Shown: positions 53,769-62,802, counted from the first letter of the stretch. The stretch: 64,000 nucleotides of DNA from an uncultured Porphyromonadaceae bacterium (GCA_947643165.1 CANRVB010000001.1:124001-188000); one strand, 5' to 3'. The notes: generated by a model not told the origin, from the letters alone. Made by a program: numbers and translations.

Positions 53769-53801
53769 TTTGTTTTTTTTTAAATTCCATCTATATATTT
53801 G
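53769..53801 (+). promoter_or_regulatory. Promoter of the outer-membrane barrel gene
   Basis: TTTG (53769-53772), spacer 21, TATATTTG (53794-53801); leader about 27 bases. Confidence 0.75.
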
Positions 53802-53831
53802 CAAATATCAATCTATAAACACATTTCGACT

Positions 53832-54443
53832 ATGAAAAAGACAATCATGACTATCGTACTCGCGTTAATGACAAGTATGGGGTGTATGGCACAGGAACAT
53901 GTGCGCCTTGGTGTGGGTGCGGGGATAAATATGACAAGCCCATTAGAAAAGGCATCGAACTTTGGCGGCAAGGAAAAGAAGATGCTGCCCGGCGGAGAGA
54001 TATATGGTGTGGCCAATATAAAGCTGGGAGAGGATGGCTGGATGGCTGAGGGAAGACTGGGGCTATCCATGAACCGATGGAAAATGATGTCGAGCTGGAT
54101 TCCAGCCCCACCAGACAAGGATGCACTTTCGTCGTATTATAGCTTAAGTGTGAAGCTACCAGTGATGATAGGCTACAAATGGGGTATAAGCAATAGCACG
54201 GGCTTGTATGGGTTAATCGGTCCATCGGTGAACTACAGCCCTCTGATAGAGGTAAAATATACGGACAACTGGGAAGATTATGATGTGTATCATTGGTGGC
54301 TTGGAGCAAACGCGCGTGTCGGGGTGGAGATGGGAGGACATCACAGGATCGAGGCGATGTATTCAATCAATCTGACACACAGGGTTTCATTCGAGCCAAC
54401 GACTCAGCATACAGTAGGTCTGAGCTACGGATATATGTTCTGA
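53832..54443 (+). CDS. Outer-membrane beta-barrel (porin-like) protein
   Basis: 203 residues from the ATG at 53832. The signal peptide ends GCMAQE. The mature protein alternates amphipathic strands with turns, for example VRLGVGAGINM, WMAEGRLGLSM, YYSLSVKLPVMIGYKWG, TGLYGLIGPSVNYSPL, NARVGVEMGGHHRIEAMYSINL, and ends in an aromatic residue (GLSYGYMF) as barrel proteins do. This is the OmpA/PorT-like eight-stranded barrel type. The ligand and partner are unknown. Confidence 0.8.
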   Translation: MKKTIMTIVLALMTSMGCMAQEHVRLGVGAGINMTSPLEKASNFGGKEKKMLPGGEIYGVANIKLGEDGWMAEGRLGLSMNRWKMMSSWIPAPPDKDALSSYYSLSVKLPVMIGYKWGISNSTGLYGLIGPSVNYSPLIEVKYTDNWEDYDVYHWWLGANARVGVEMGGHHRIEAMYSINLTHRVSFEPTTQHTVGLSYGYMF

Positions 54444-54549
54444 ATGGAACAAGAGAGATAATGAGCTTACGCGAACGGGGTGGACATGATGGTGTGTCGG
54501 CCACGCGATGCGTGATAGGGCAAGGTGGATAGGGAGGGGGTACGTTCGG

Positions 54550-54815
54550 CAATCGAAAATAAATTTTCGTTTGCTCTCACTTAATCGTAACGGTGGCTGA
54601 CGCCCAAGTTACTCACGCTCGGTAATGCCAAATAAATTTGGCATTACCCTCGACTTAATCGTAACTTTGGCTATCGCCGAAGTTACTCTCGTTCGGCAAA
54701 CAAAAATAAATTTTCGTTTGCTCTCACTTAATCGTAACAGTGGCTGACGCCCAAGTTACTCACGTTCGGCAAACAAAAATAAATTTTCGTTTGCTCTCAC
54801 TTAATCGTAACTTTG
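54550..54815 (+). repeat. Palindromic promoter array 3 (upstream of the CHU_C gene)
   Basis: A (54550-54573), B (54588-54611), A (54623-54646), B (54662-54685), A (54697-54720), B (54735-54758), A (54770-54793), and final half B TAACTTTG (54808-54815). The period is 73-74 bases. A stems are of two kinds (CAAAC...GTTTG and TAATGCCAAAT...ATTTGGCATTA). Two internal B units have lost the -7 match (TAACGGTG at 54588, TAACAGTG at 54735), while 54662 and the terminal 54808 keep TAACTTTG. Confidence 0.88.
54808..54815 (+). promoter_or_regulatory. Terminal -7 element of array 3
   Basis: TAACTTTG, only 6 bases before the ATG at 54822. The upstream -33 position reads TTTC rather than TTTG (spacer 19). 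Predicted transcripts are nearly leaderless. Confidence 0.6.
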
Positions 54816-54821
54816 CAGGAT

Positions 54822-56114
54822 ATGAGAATATTGGTACTTGCAGCAGTAATGGTGATGGCTGTGGCGTTGAGGGCCGCGGCTGAACTGAGGGTGACGGCGC
54901 GAGGTGAACATGCGCCGGTGAGGATAGAGCCTGCCAGGGGTTCGGGTCTGGAGGGTGTGTATGTTGTTGACGGGATGAGCGGCGTGGAGCTGAGATACAG
55001 GCCTGAGTCAAAGGATGGGAAGGTGAGATGGCTGAGGTTTGACAGCCGCGGTGCGGCGTATGCCACTGATGCGGGCGAGGGTAGCAGGGATGGTGACGAG
55101 GTGGTGATGGAGATAGAGGCGGGTGATATGGGGTATATAGCGGAGGAGAACAACCGGCGTCACTGCGTGTGGGTGTCGGACTACAGGATGCATCCGTTTG
55201 AGGCGCATGGGGTGGAGTGCGTCGTGGCTGACTGCGCGGGCAACACGATAAGGACGTCGGGGACAGGGGAAAGGATGACTTATACGGGTATAACGGGGCG
55301 TAGCGTAGAGATAGACAGGGAGATATGGCTGACGTATATGAATGTGGAATATGACGGGGAGAGGGATGAATATGTGCAGCGGGAGCGGATAATATCGCTG
55401 GGGTATCTGAGGGATGAGGTGAGGTGTGAGCCAACGTATTGTGACACCCGGTACAGGCTGAGCGGGGACCGGTTCGGGCGTGCATGGGGTATGGCCAGCG
55501 AGGCGGAGAGCGAGCGCGTGGAGGCTGTGGCGGTGACGGCAGAGGTGAGCGCCAGCCAACTGACGGGCGGCAATGAGGACGGTATGGAGCTGGGTGGAAG
55601 CGCCCCAGCGGAGATATGCTTCAGTGCGGCGGTGAGCGACGGGGTGGTGTATACGGAATGGCAGATAAGCGATGACGAGAGCTTCGGGCGGATAGAGTAC
55701 AGGTATAATGACCGGGAGGCGACGCATACGTTCAGGGAGAGCGGGAGGAGCTACGCACGGTTTGTGTGTGCGAACGGTGATGGCAGTTGCAGCTATGAGA
55801 GTGAGGCAACGGCGATAGAGATAGGCGAATCGATGATGAAGTGTCCGAATGCGTTCAGTCCGGACGGCGACGGGGTGAACGACGAGTGGCGCGTAAGGAG
55901 CCGGTCGATAGTAGAGTTTGACTGCCGGATATATGACCGTCAGGGACGCGAGGTGGCGCACCTGACGTCGGCAGAGCAGGGCTGGGACGGGCGCCGAGGC
56001 GGCAAGAAGGCAAAAGCGGGTGTGTACTATTATGTGATCCGCGCGAAGGGGTCGGACGGGAAGGTGTATGAGAAAAGCGGGGATATCAACATAATAGACT
56101 ACAGGCGTGAATGA
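54822..56114 (+). CDS. Secreted protein with CHU_C type-B T9SS sorting domain
   Basis: 430 residues from the ATG at 54822 (signal peptide MRILVLAAVMVMAVALRAAA). The C-terminal ~85 residues are a gliding-motility/CHU_C domain: PNAFSPDGDGVNDEWRV, FDCRIYDRQGREVAHL, GWDGRRGG, GVYYYVIRAKGSDGK, ending in GDINII. That marks cargo of the type IX secretion system. The N-terminal 340 residues match no family I know and may hold one or two beta-sandwich repeats. Codon use is extreme (AGG, GGG, GTG, GCG rich) compared with the adjacent genes, so the gene may be recently acquired or simply fast evolving. Confidence 0.8.
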   Translation: MRILVLAAVMVMAVALRAAAELRVTARGEHAPVRIEPARGSGLEGVYVVDGMSGVELRYRPESKDGKVRWLRFDSRGAAYATDAGEGSRDGDEVVMEIEAGDMGYIAEENNRRHCVWVSDYRMHPFEAHGVECVVADCAGNTIRTSGTGERMTYTGITGRSVEIDREIWLTYMNVEYDGERDEYVQRERIISLGYLRDEVRCEPTYCDTRYRLSGDRFGRAWGMASEAESERVEAVAVTAEVSASQLTGGNEDGMELGGSAPAEICFSAAVSDGVVYTEWQISDDESFGRIEYRYNDREATHTFRESGRSYARFVCANGDGSCSYESEATAIEIGESMMKCPNAFSPDGDGVNDEWRVRSRSIVEFDCRIYDRQGREVAHLTSAEQGWDGRRGGKKAKAGVYYYVIRAKGSDGKVYEKSGDINIIDYRRE

Positions 56115-56135
56115 ACGTGAAGAAAAGTCAAAACA

Positions 56136-56167
56136 GTTGGGAATGAGGAAAAAGATGAGTAACTTTG
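56136..56167 (+). promoter_or_regulatory. Promoter of the lytic transglycosylase gene
   Basis: GTTG (56136-56139), spacer 20, TAACTTTG (56160-56167); leader about 70 bases. A single copy without array. Confidence 0.55.
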
Positions 56168-56241
56168 TATGTTATGGCCCGCGCATCACGCCATGAGCCA
56201 TGACAAGACATAACCAACCTTTCTCTTTGACTCATAACACA

Positions 56242-57213
56242 ATGACAAAACGAATCACCGCCTGTATAGCAGGCGCAGCACTGCTGGCACTGATAATATC
56301 GGTAAGCAACACGAAGGCCTCGGCGGCTCCGGAAACGGAAGCAGCAGAAAGCAGCGTGGTGCTCGACATAACAAGTCCGAACATACCGAACGAGATAGAA
56401 TTCTGCGGAGACAAGATATCGCTTGACCGTGACGACATGTATGAGCGTTATGACCGCGAACTGACGTCGATGGCCTATACGCACGGGAACACCCTGTCGA
56501 TAATAAAGAAGGCAAACCGCTATTTTCCGATAATGGCGCCGATATTGCAGGCCGAGGGTGTGCCGATGGATATGCTGTATCTGGCGTGCATAGAAAGCTC
56601 GCTGAACAACCGTGCGCTGTCGGGAGCCAAGGCCGGCGGGCTGTGGCAATTCATGCCTGCAACCGCTAAGGAGTATGGGCTTGAGGTGACGGACAGCGTG
56701 GATGAGCGCTATAACACGGAGCTCGCGACGCGTGCGGCGTGCCGTTTTCTGAAAAAGGCGTATGCGAAGTATGGCGACTGGGCAACAGTAGCGGCGGCGT
56801 ATAACGGTGGAACCGGACGGGTGAGCCGAGAACTGGCCGCACAGCAGGCGGACAAGGCACTGGACCTGTATCTGAACGAGGAGACGTCGCGGTATGTGTT
56901 CAGAATCATGGCGATGAAGGCGATAATGGAGCATCCGTCGGAATATGGGTTCAAGCTGCGTGCGGACCAGCTGTATATGCCCGTGGAGTGTGACACGGTA
57001 GAGGTGAGCACTCCGGTGGCATCGTGGCCTGCGTGGGCCAAGGAAAGGGGTACAGACTACCTGTCGCTGCGTGAGATGAATCCGTGGATACGCGGCAAGA
57101 GCCTTCCGAACAAGAGCGGCAAGACGTATAAGGTAGCGGTGCCCAAGAAAGACGCGCTGCTGCGGTCGCACCGCAGCGTGAGCGTGTACAATCCCAACTG
57201 GATCTCTCTATGA
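56242..57213 (+). CDS. Exported lytic transglycosylase (SLT, MltD-like)
   Basis: 323 residues from the ATG at 56242, chosen for its signal peptide. The SLT domain has catalytic Glu118 in [19 protein letters not shown] followed by [14 protein letters not shown], then [10 protein letters not shown] and the C-terminal block [13 protein letters not shown]. It cleaves peptidoglycan glycan strands with anhydro-muramic acid formation. No LysM repeats of full MltD are obvious; the C-terminal [14 protein letters not shown] may be a short LysM-like remnant. It overlaps uvrA by four bases. Confidence 0.9.
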   Translation: MTKRITACIAGAALLALIISVSNTKASAAPETEAAESSVVLDITSPNIPNEIEFCGDKISLDRDDMYERYDRELTSMAYTHGNTLSIIKKANRYFPIMAPILQAEGVPMDMLYLACIESSLNNRALSGAKAGGLWQFMPATAKEYGLEVTDSVDERYNTELATRAACRFLKKAYAKYGDWATVAAAYNGGTGRVSRELAAQQADKALDLYLNEETSRYVFRIMAMKAIMEHPSEYGFKLRADQLYMPVECDTVEVSTPVASWPAWAKERGTDYLSLREMNPWIRGKSLPNKSGKTYKVAVPKKDALLRSHRSVSVYNPNWISL

Positions 57214-60095
57214 CAAGCATTGACAGACAGACAGACAACACAACAATGACTGACGCGGCGCCAGACATGGCGATGATAGATGAGCTGAGTGTGCTCGGCG
57301 CACGCGTGAACAATCTGAAAAACATAGATGTAACGATACCGCACAAGTCGCTGACGGTGATAACCGGTCTCAGCGGCAGCGGGAAATCGAGCCTGGCCTT
57401 CGACACGATATATGCCGAGGGTCAGCGCCGCTATATAGAGACTTTTTCGTCGTATGCGCGAAATATGCTCGGGGGGCTGGAGCGTCCGGATGTAGACAAG
57501 GTGAGCGGCCTCAACCCCGTGATAGCGATAGAGCAGAAGACGGTGAACCGTAATCCCCGCAGCACGATAGGCACCACCACGGAGGTGTATGACTTCCTGC
57601 GACTGCTGTATGCGCGTATAGGTCACGCGATAAGCTATCTGTCGGGTGAGCCTATGATAAAGTATAGCGAGGAGAAGATAGTGGACCTGATACAGAACCG
57701 CTATAAGGACCGGAAAATATATATACTGGCTCCGCTGGTGAAGAACAGAAAGGGTCACTACAAGGAGCTGTTTGAGACTCTGAGAAAGAAGGGGTATCTT
57801 CGCGTGAGAGTAGACGGCGAGCTGAAGGAGCTGACCTATGGGATGAAGCTTGACCGCTATAAGAACCACTCGGTAGAGCTTGTGATAGACAGGCTGAAGG
57901 TGAGCGGCGGCGATGACACGCGGCTGCGCGAGACGGTGAGCGAGGCTCTTCACCAGGGCGAGAAGCAGCTGATGATAGTGGATGCCGATACCAATGAGGC
58001 CGGTCACTACAGCCAGACGCTGATGGATCCGGTGACGGGTCTGAGCTACCGGGAACCGGCACCGCATAACTTTTCGTTCAACTCGCCCCAGGGTGCGTGT
58101 CCGGTATGCAAGGGTCTGGGGTATGTGAATGCCGTAGATCTGGACAAGCTCGTTCCAGACAGGCGCAAATCGATACATGATGGTGCGATAGAGCCTATCG
58201 GCCGGTATCAGAACACGATGGTATTCTGGCAACTGGCGGCAGTGTGTGAGAAACATGGGTTCACACTCAAGACACCATTCGGCGATCTGAGCGATGACGC
58301 AGTGAACGATATACTCAACGGAACCACGGAACCTCTGGCCATAACAAACGAGGGCGGCTCGATAGCCAACTATTTTCAGTCGTATGACGGATTGGTGAAG
58401 TATCTGGAGATGATGCAGAGCGACGATATGGGCGCATCGGCCAAGAAATGGAGCGGCCGGTTCTTCACGCGCGGCGTTTGCCCGGAGTGTAACGGGGCCC
58501 GTCTGAACAAGGAGGCACTTCACTTTTTCGTGGACGGGAAGAATATAGCCGAACTGTGCCGTATGGATATATCGGAGCTGAACGGCTGGGTGTCGGGGCT
58601 CGAGGAGAGGCTCGACAAAACGGAACGCATAATAGGCCATGAGATAATAAAGGAGATAAGAAACAGGCTCAGCTTTCTTGTAGATGTGGGTCTGGAATAT
58701 CTGTCGCTTGACCGCAACAGCTCGACACTGAGCGGCGGCGAGAGCCAGCGGATACGTCTGGCAACCCAAATAGGATCGGAGCTGGTGAATGTGCTGTATA
58801 TACTTGATGAACCGAGTATAGGTCTGCATCAACGCGATAACCGCAGGCTGATAAACTCACTGAAGCGACTGCGCGATGCTGACAATACCATAATAGTGGT
58901 AGAGCATGACAAGGAGATGATGCTCGAGGCGGATTATATAGTCGATATAGGCCCGAAGGCCGGACGCAAAGGCGGTGAGGTGGTGTATCAGGGCACACCG
59001 GGCAATATGCTTGACTGCCGTACCGTGACAAGCGACTATCTGAACGGCAGACGCGAGATCGCAACTCCAAAGACAAGGAGAACCGGCAACGGCAAGACTC
59101 TTAGACTGACAGGAGCCACGGGCAACAATCTGAAGGATGTGGATCTGAGTATTCCTCTTGGCACACTGACGTGTGTGGCCGGAGTGTCGGGCAGCGGTAA
59201 GTCGAGCCTTATAAACGCTACGCTGCAACCCATATTGTCGGCCCATTTCTTCAGATCGCAGACCCAACCACTCCCCTACCGGACGATAGAGGGGATAGAG
59301 AATATAGATAAGGTAGTGACTGTAGACCAGTCGCCGCTGGGCAAGTCGCCGCGATCGAATCCGGCGACATATACGGGTGTGTTCACTGATATACGCAACT
59401 TGTTTGTGAATCTTCCGGAAGCCAAGATACGCGGCTACAAGCCCGGGCGATTCTCGTTTAACGTGCGCGGCGGACGTTGCGAGACCTGCTGCGGCAACGG
59501 TTACCGCACTATCGAGATGAATTTTCTGCCGGATGTGCTGGTGCCTTGCGAGGCGTGCGGCGGACGGCGCTACAACCGGGAGACACTGGAGGTGAGGTTC
59601 AAGGGTAAGTCGATAGCTGATGTCCTTGACATGACCATAAACCAGGCGGTGGAATTTTTTGAGAACATGCCATCGATCGTCAAAAAGATCAAGGTGCTCC
59701 AGGACATAGGTCTGGGATACATAAAGCTCGGACAGCCGTCGTCGACACTGAGCGGCGGGGAGAACCAGCGCGTCAAACTGGCTACAGAACTGGCTAAACG
59801 GGACACCGGCAAGACTCTGTTCATACTCGACGAGCCGACAACGGGGCTACACTTCGAGGATATAAGGGTGTTGCTCGATGTGTTTGAGACTCTTGTGGCG
59901 AAAGGTAACACTGTGCTTGTGATAGAGCATAATCTGGACGTGCTGAGATGTGCGGACCATCTGATAGACATGGGTCCGGGCGGAGGACGCAACGGCGGAG
60001 AAATAATAGCCACAGGAACGCCAGAGGAGGTTGCGCTAACCGGCTCACCGACGGCTCCTTTCCTACGTGAGGAACTCGGTATAAAGATTGAATGA
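57210..60095 (+). CDS. uvrA: Excinuclease ABC subunit A
   Basis: 961 residues. DNA-damage sensor of nucleotide excision repair. First ATPase: GLSGSGKS (53-60), with the UvrB-binding region [20 protein letters not shown] and [20 protein letters not shown]. Zinc motifs are CPVCKGLG and CPECNGARL; signature [19 protein letters not shown]. Second half: [31 protein letters not shown], zinc module CETCCGNG and [38 protein letters not shown]. Starts at 57246 or 57267 are also possible; the first ATG is kept because it is coupled (ATGA) to the transglycosylase. Confidence 0.95.
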   Translation: MTSIDRQTDNTTMTDAAPDMAMIDELSVLGARVNNLKNIDVTIPHKSLTVITGLSGSGKSSLAFDTIYAEGQRRYIETFSSYARNMLGGLERPDVDKVSGLNPVIAIEQKTVNRNPRSTIGTTTEVYDFLRLLYARIGHAISYLSGEPMIKYSEEKIVDLIQNRYKDRKIYILAPLVKNRKGHYKELFETLRKKGYLRVRVDGELKELTYGMKLDRYKNHSVELVIDRLKVSGGDDTRLRETVSEALHQGEKQLMIVDADTNEAGHYSQTLMDPVTGLSYREPAPHNFSFNSPQGACPVCKGLGYVNAVDLDKLVPDRRKSIHDGAIEPIGRYQNTMVFWQLAAVCEKHGFTLKTPFGDLSDDAVNDILNGTTEPLAITNEGGSIANYFQSYDGLVKYLEMMQSDDMGASAKKWSGRFFTRGVCPECNGARLNKEALHFFVDGKNIAELCRMDISELNGWVSGLEERLDKTERIIGHEIIKEIRNRLSFLVDVGLEYLSLDRNSSTLSGGESQRIRLATQIGSELVNVLYILDEPSIGLHQRDNRRLINSLKRLRDADNTIIVVEHDKEMMLEADYIVDIGPKAGRKGGEVVYQGTPGNMLDCRTVTSDYLNGRREIATPKTRRTGNGKTLRLTGATGNNLKDVDLSIPLGTLTCVAGVSGSGKSSLINATLQPILSAHFFRSQTQPLPYRTIEGIENIDKVVTVDQSPLGKSPRSNPATYTGVFTDIRNLFVNLPEAKIRGYKPGRFSFNVRGGRCETCCGNGYRTIEMNFLPDVLVPCEACGGRRYNRETLEVRFKGKSIADVLDMTINQAVEFFENMPSIVKKIKVLQDIGLGYIKLGQPSSTLSGGENQRVKLATELAKRDTGKTLFILDEPTTGLHFEDIRVLLDVFETLVAKGNTVLVIEHNLDVLRCADHLIDMGPGGGRNGGEIIATGTPEEVALTGSPTAPFLREELGIKIE

Positions 60096-60197
60096 TAATC
60101 GAAAGCGCGTAAGCTGATACGTTAATAAAACCAAAGTATAGAGCAAATACCGCTGATGATTGTTTACCTCATAGAACTAATAAAACAAACGTAATAA

Positions 60198-60764
60198 ATG
60201 AGAACAATAATCAACACTAAATTACCTGACTTCGAGGTACCGGCATTTGTAGACGGTGCATTTAAAACCATCAACCGTGCAGATACCGAGGGACATTGGT
60301 CGATATTCTTCTTCTATCCCGCAGACTTCACTTTTGTATGCCCTACCGAGCTTGAGGATATGGCCGACAACTATGACAAGTTCAAGGAACTTGGCGCAGA
60401 GGTGTATGCCGTAAGTACCGACACCCAGTTCAGCCACAAGGCATGGCACGACACTTCGGCAAGCATCGGCAAGATAAAGTTTCCTATGCTCGCGGACAAG
60501 ACCGGTTATCTGAGCGAGGCTCTCGGTGTGCTGAATCCTACTGATTTCCTGGCATACAGAGGCACTTTCGTAGTAAACCCGGCCGGTGAGATCAAGATAG
60601 CAGAGATCAATGATAATGGCATCGGCCGTAACTCGGAAGAGCTACTGCGTAAGCTTGAGGCCGCACAGTTTGTGGCCGAACATGGCGATCAGGTATGTCC
60701 GGCCCGCTGGAAAAAGGGCGGCAAGACCCTGAAACCGGGGATTGACCTTGTAGGAAAAATCTGA
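60198..60764 (+). CDS. ahpC: Alkyl hydroperoxide reductase subunit C (typical 2-Cys peroxiredoxin)
   Basis: 188 residues. Peroxidatic Cys48 in FYPADFTFVCPTELED and resolving Cys167 in DQVCPARWKKG. AVSTDTQFSHKAWH is the usual second block. It reduces hydrogen peroxide and organic peroxides in the cytosol. No ahpF follows: the downstream sequence is a terminator and then the candidate RNA. The reductant may be encoded elsewhere. Confidence 0.95.
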   Translation: MRTIINTKLPDFEVPAFVDGAFKTINRADTEGHWSIFFFYPADFTFVCPTELEDMADNYDKFKELGAEVYAVSTDTQFSHKAWHDTSASIGKIKFPMLADKTGYLSEALGVLNPTDFLAYRGTFVVNPAGEIKIAEINDNGIGRNSEELLRKLEAAQFVAEHGDQVCPARWKKGGKTLKPGIDLVGKI

Positions 60765-60791
60765 TCCATGTAAATAATTAATCTCTCCCAG

Positions 60792-60829
60792 CGGGGCAGG
60801 CCGACAATGAGCGGTCTGCCCCGATTTTT
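60792..60829 (+). terminator. Terminator of ahpC
   Basis: CGGGGCAGGCCG / CGGTCTGCCCCG, 8-base loop, then ATTTTTG. Confidence 0.88.
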
Positions 60830-60833
60830 GTTG

Positions 60834-60886
60834 AAAAAAACCGGGGCGGACACCTGTCGACCTTAAGAGATCGCGGTAGTCCGCCC
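60834..60886 (-). terminator. Terminator of the candidate small RNA
   Basis: On the minus strand GGGCGGAC (60886-60879) pairs with GTCCGCCC (60851-60844), followed by CGG and seven T. It faces the ahpC terminator five bases away. Confidence 0.75.
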
Positions 60887-61051
60887 ACAAATGCGTCATG
60901 TTCGGTTTTCAATTTTAAGCATAAGTTTCAAAAACACTCTGTAATTCATTGCTTTTCAGAGTTAAGGGTCTCTTGAGAAAAGAGAATAAAAAAAATTACT
61001 CGTCGTCACGACGAATAATCTTCTTACCTTAAATCTAATACCATGAAAAAC
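60834..61051 (-). ncRNA. Candidate structured small RNA, about 218 nt
   Basis: A minus-strand promoter (61087-61057) with a perfect TTTG - 19 - TACCTTTG spacing and a minus-strand terminator bound a segment without a credible reading frame. Internal structure: an 11-base-pair hairpin with loop TGA (61018-60994), a small CTCTT/AAGAG hairpin, an ACTCTG/CAGAGT stem, and imperfect pairing of the 5' end (GTTTTTC, ATTTAAG) with the 3' part (CTTAAAAT, GAAAAC). Size and overall long-duplex shape suggest a 6S-type RNA such as the Bacteroidales-1 motif; this identification is tentative. Confidence 0.55.
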
Positions 61052-61056
61052 TGATG

Positions 61057-61087
61057 CAAAGGTACGGATAGTTTTTAAAATAGCAAA
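61057..61087 (-). promoter_or_regulatory. Promoter of the candidate small RNA
   Basis: TTTG (61087-61084), spacer 19, TACCTTTG (61064-61057) on the minus strand. Confidence 0.7.
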
Positions 61088-61193
61088 AGGATAGGGAAAA
61101 AATCTTACATTTTTTGCACATTTTAATACTACAGTATTTTTCAGCCCTATAATGTTAATTTTTTTAAATATACGGTTTGGATGAGCATGAGAT

Positions 61194-61224
61194 TTTGAGA
61201 AGTGGCAGTTATAGTGTATAATTG
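61194..61224 (+). promoter_or_regulatory. Promoter of the alpha/beta-hydrolase-like gene
   Basis: TTTG (61194-61197), spacer 19, TATAATTG (61217-61224), one base off in the -7 element. Confidence 0.6.
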
Positions 61225-61246
61225 CAGGTGAATAAACACATTAGAC

Positions 61247-62065
61247 ATGGAAACAATGAATAAAAAACGTGTTGCAAGGAATCTCATTATTATGCTGACC
61301 GTAGCGATGTCGGGTGGATTGGCATGTTTCGGCAGTGAAAAGCCTGTCACGATAGTAATTTCCGACTATCCGCAGACTCAACCGCTATGTGCGGCTATAG
61401 TAGACAAACTATCTACCGAAAAGGAGGTAAGATTTGTACACACGGCCGACAAGACAGCTGCAGCCAAGGCTTCCGATGGTAAGCCTGAAGTAGAGGGCGT
61501 AATAGCGATAGGGATGCTGTCGCTTGGAGATGGTATGAAACTTGTGGCTGAAACGTCACCTAAATATTTCGCATCGATAGGTGGTGTGGCTATGAGCGTA
61601 ACGGAGTATGCCAGATGGCTCAACAAACTTGTGTATCACTACCCAGGGATGGACACCGACTATGAGACCGCTACCCGCAAACGCATAGAGATAGACAGAG
61701 CTTTAATGAGCAATACTGACTCTGTGGCCAAAAACGGCGCTCTACCATTCGTAGTAGAGAAATTAGCAAGCATAGATATGCCGAAGCTACTTGAACAACT
61801 GACAGTGCCTGTCATCACTATCAACGGCATGAACGACCGACTCGTTCCGTGGTATGAGAATATCAGCGCGTATGAGGCGAGCATACCTTACAGAGAGAAC
61901 AACTGCCACATAGCGTGGCCCAATGTCGACGGTCAACTGGTAGAAAGTGCGGTAAACCTGCCGCCATTTGCCATGGTTGACACCTCTCCGCAGAAATCAT
62001 TTGAACCAAACAAAGAAGTACTGTCGATATTCTATGACTGGATCGCCAGGACAACAGCTAAATGA
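61247..62065 (+). CDS. Exported alpha/beta-hydrolase-like protein of unknown function
   Basis: 272 residues. The N-terminus (NLIIMLTVAMSGGLACFG) is a signal peptide or lipoprotein-like segment. The C-terminal part VPVITINGMNDRLVPWYENI resembles the acid-loop region of alpha/beta hydrolases (dienelactone-hydrolase or S33 style), but the expected GxSxG elbow is replaced by GVIAIGMLSLGDGM, so the nucleophile is not certain. It is shorter than typical family members and may be a non-enzymatic relative. It has its own promoter and is followed by a long hairpin. Confidence 0.65.
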   Translation: METMNKKRVARNLIIMLTVAMSGGLACFGSEKPVTIVISDYPQTQPLCAAIVDKLSTEKEVRFVHTADKTAAAKASDGKPEVEGVIAIGMLSLGDGMKLVAETSPKYFASIGGVAMSVTEYARWLNKLVYHYPGMDTDYETATRKRIEIDRALMSNTDSVAKNGALPFVVEKLASIDMPKLLEQLTVPVITINGMNDRLVPWYENISAYEASIPYRENNCHIAWPNVDGQLVESAVNLPPFAMVDTSPQKSFEPNKEVLSIFYDWIARTTAK

Positions 62066-62104
62066 CTTAGGGACATAACTTTCAGGACTAAGGCAAACCA
62101 TGAG

Positions 62105-62145
62105 TATCGCTGCCGGTATGGATGATGAGCATACCGGCGGCGATA
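62105..62145 (+). terminator. Hairpin after the alpha/beta-hydrolase-like gene
   Basis: 16-base stem TATCGCTGCCGGTATG / CATACCGGCGGCGATA with one G-T pair. There is no T run, so terminator function is uncertain. Confidence 0.5.
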
Positions 62146-62198
62146 CAGTGTATATATGGGTATGGGATATGATCACTTCAAAAAAAGTTGAAAAAAGT

Positions 62199-62225
62199 TG
62201 TAACAAACCGTGAGGAGTTCCGTAT
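62199..62225 (+). promoter_or_regulatory. Possible ECF-sigma-type promoter upstream of the sigma gene
   Basis: TGTAACAAA (62199-62207) and CGTAT (62221-62225), with 16 bases between AAC and CGT. This is the -35/-10 style of autoregulated ECF sigma factors and differs from the TTTG/TAnnTTTG promoters elsewhere in the window. Confidence 0.55.
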
Positions 62226-62271
62226 ATAAAGTGACGGCCGGAAAATAGAGCCGCACTCCAAACGAAACAGA

Positions 62272-62802
62272 ATGCCAACCGATCTGCTGACACAAACGTT
62301 CACCCGCCTTCGCCCACGTCTGAAAGCGCTGGCCGATCGCCTGCTACAATCGCAGGATGATGCCGAAGATGCACTTCAGGAAGCCTTCTACAGGCTATGG
62401 AAAAGGCAAAGCGACGATGAAGCGAAGATAGACGCAGTGAGGGTAGAAGGATTGGCTGTGACCACAGTGAGAAACCTATGTCTTGACAATCTGAGACATG
62501 CGTCAGCTCACCCGCAATGGAGCCTTGATGACGAGGAAACCCACGTGATGCCCGTCGCCGCTCCAGACAAGGAAGAAGAGAGGGAGCGTGAAGAGACCCT
62601 TGCAGAGGTGACAAGCGTGATCGAATCGTCTCTGACAGAACGTCAGCGAACAGTACTCTACATGAGGGATCGCGACGGATATGAGATGGAAGAGATAGCC
62701 GAGCAGCTCGGTCTAAGCGAGGCCAATGTCCGCACCATTCTAAGCCGGAGCCGCAAGGTAGTGCGCGAAACATATATGAACTATACCAGACAACGAATAT
62801 GA
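62272..62802 (+). CDS. ECF sigma-70 factor
   Basis: 176 residues. Region 2: LRPRLKALADRLLQSQDDAEDALQEAFYRLW, containing the DAEDALQEAF core-binding motif. Region 4: LTERQRTVLYMRDRDGYEMEEIAEQLG, then LSEANVRTILSRSRKVVRE, the DNA-binding helix-turn-helix. The acidic linker (DKEEEREREE) joins them. It has no extra domain. Overlaps the next gene by four bases. The ECF-like promoter 50 bases upstream suggests it activates its own operon. Confidence 0.92.
   Translation: MPTDLLTQTFTRLRPRLKALADRLLQSQDDAEDALQEAFYRLWKRQSDDEAKIDAVRVEGLAVTTVRNLCLDNLRHASAHPQWSLDDEETHVMPVAAPDKEEEREREETLAEVTSVIESSLTERQRTVLYMRDRDGYEMEEIAEQLGLSEANVRTILSRSRKVVRETYMNYTRQRI

Noticed and set aside
54550-54815. CRISPR array (regular 73-75 base period)
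   Set aside because: There are no unique spacers: the whole period repeats, with two alternating palindromes, and no cas genes are nearby.
57057-58832. Long minus-strand frame of 591 codons opposite uvrA
   Set aside because: It is a mirror of the uvrA coding sequence; its translation is rich in Arg, His, Leu and Tyr with no family motif.
60990-61015. Minus-strand peptide end GKKIIRRDDE as a gene remnant
   Set aside because: The frame has a stop directly before it. The bases are better explained as the 11-base-pair hairpin of the candidate RNA.
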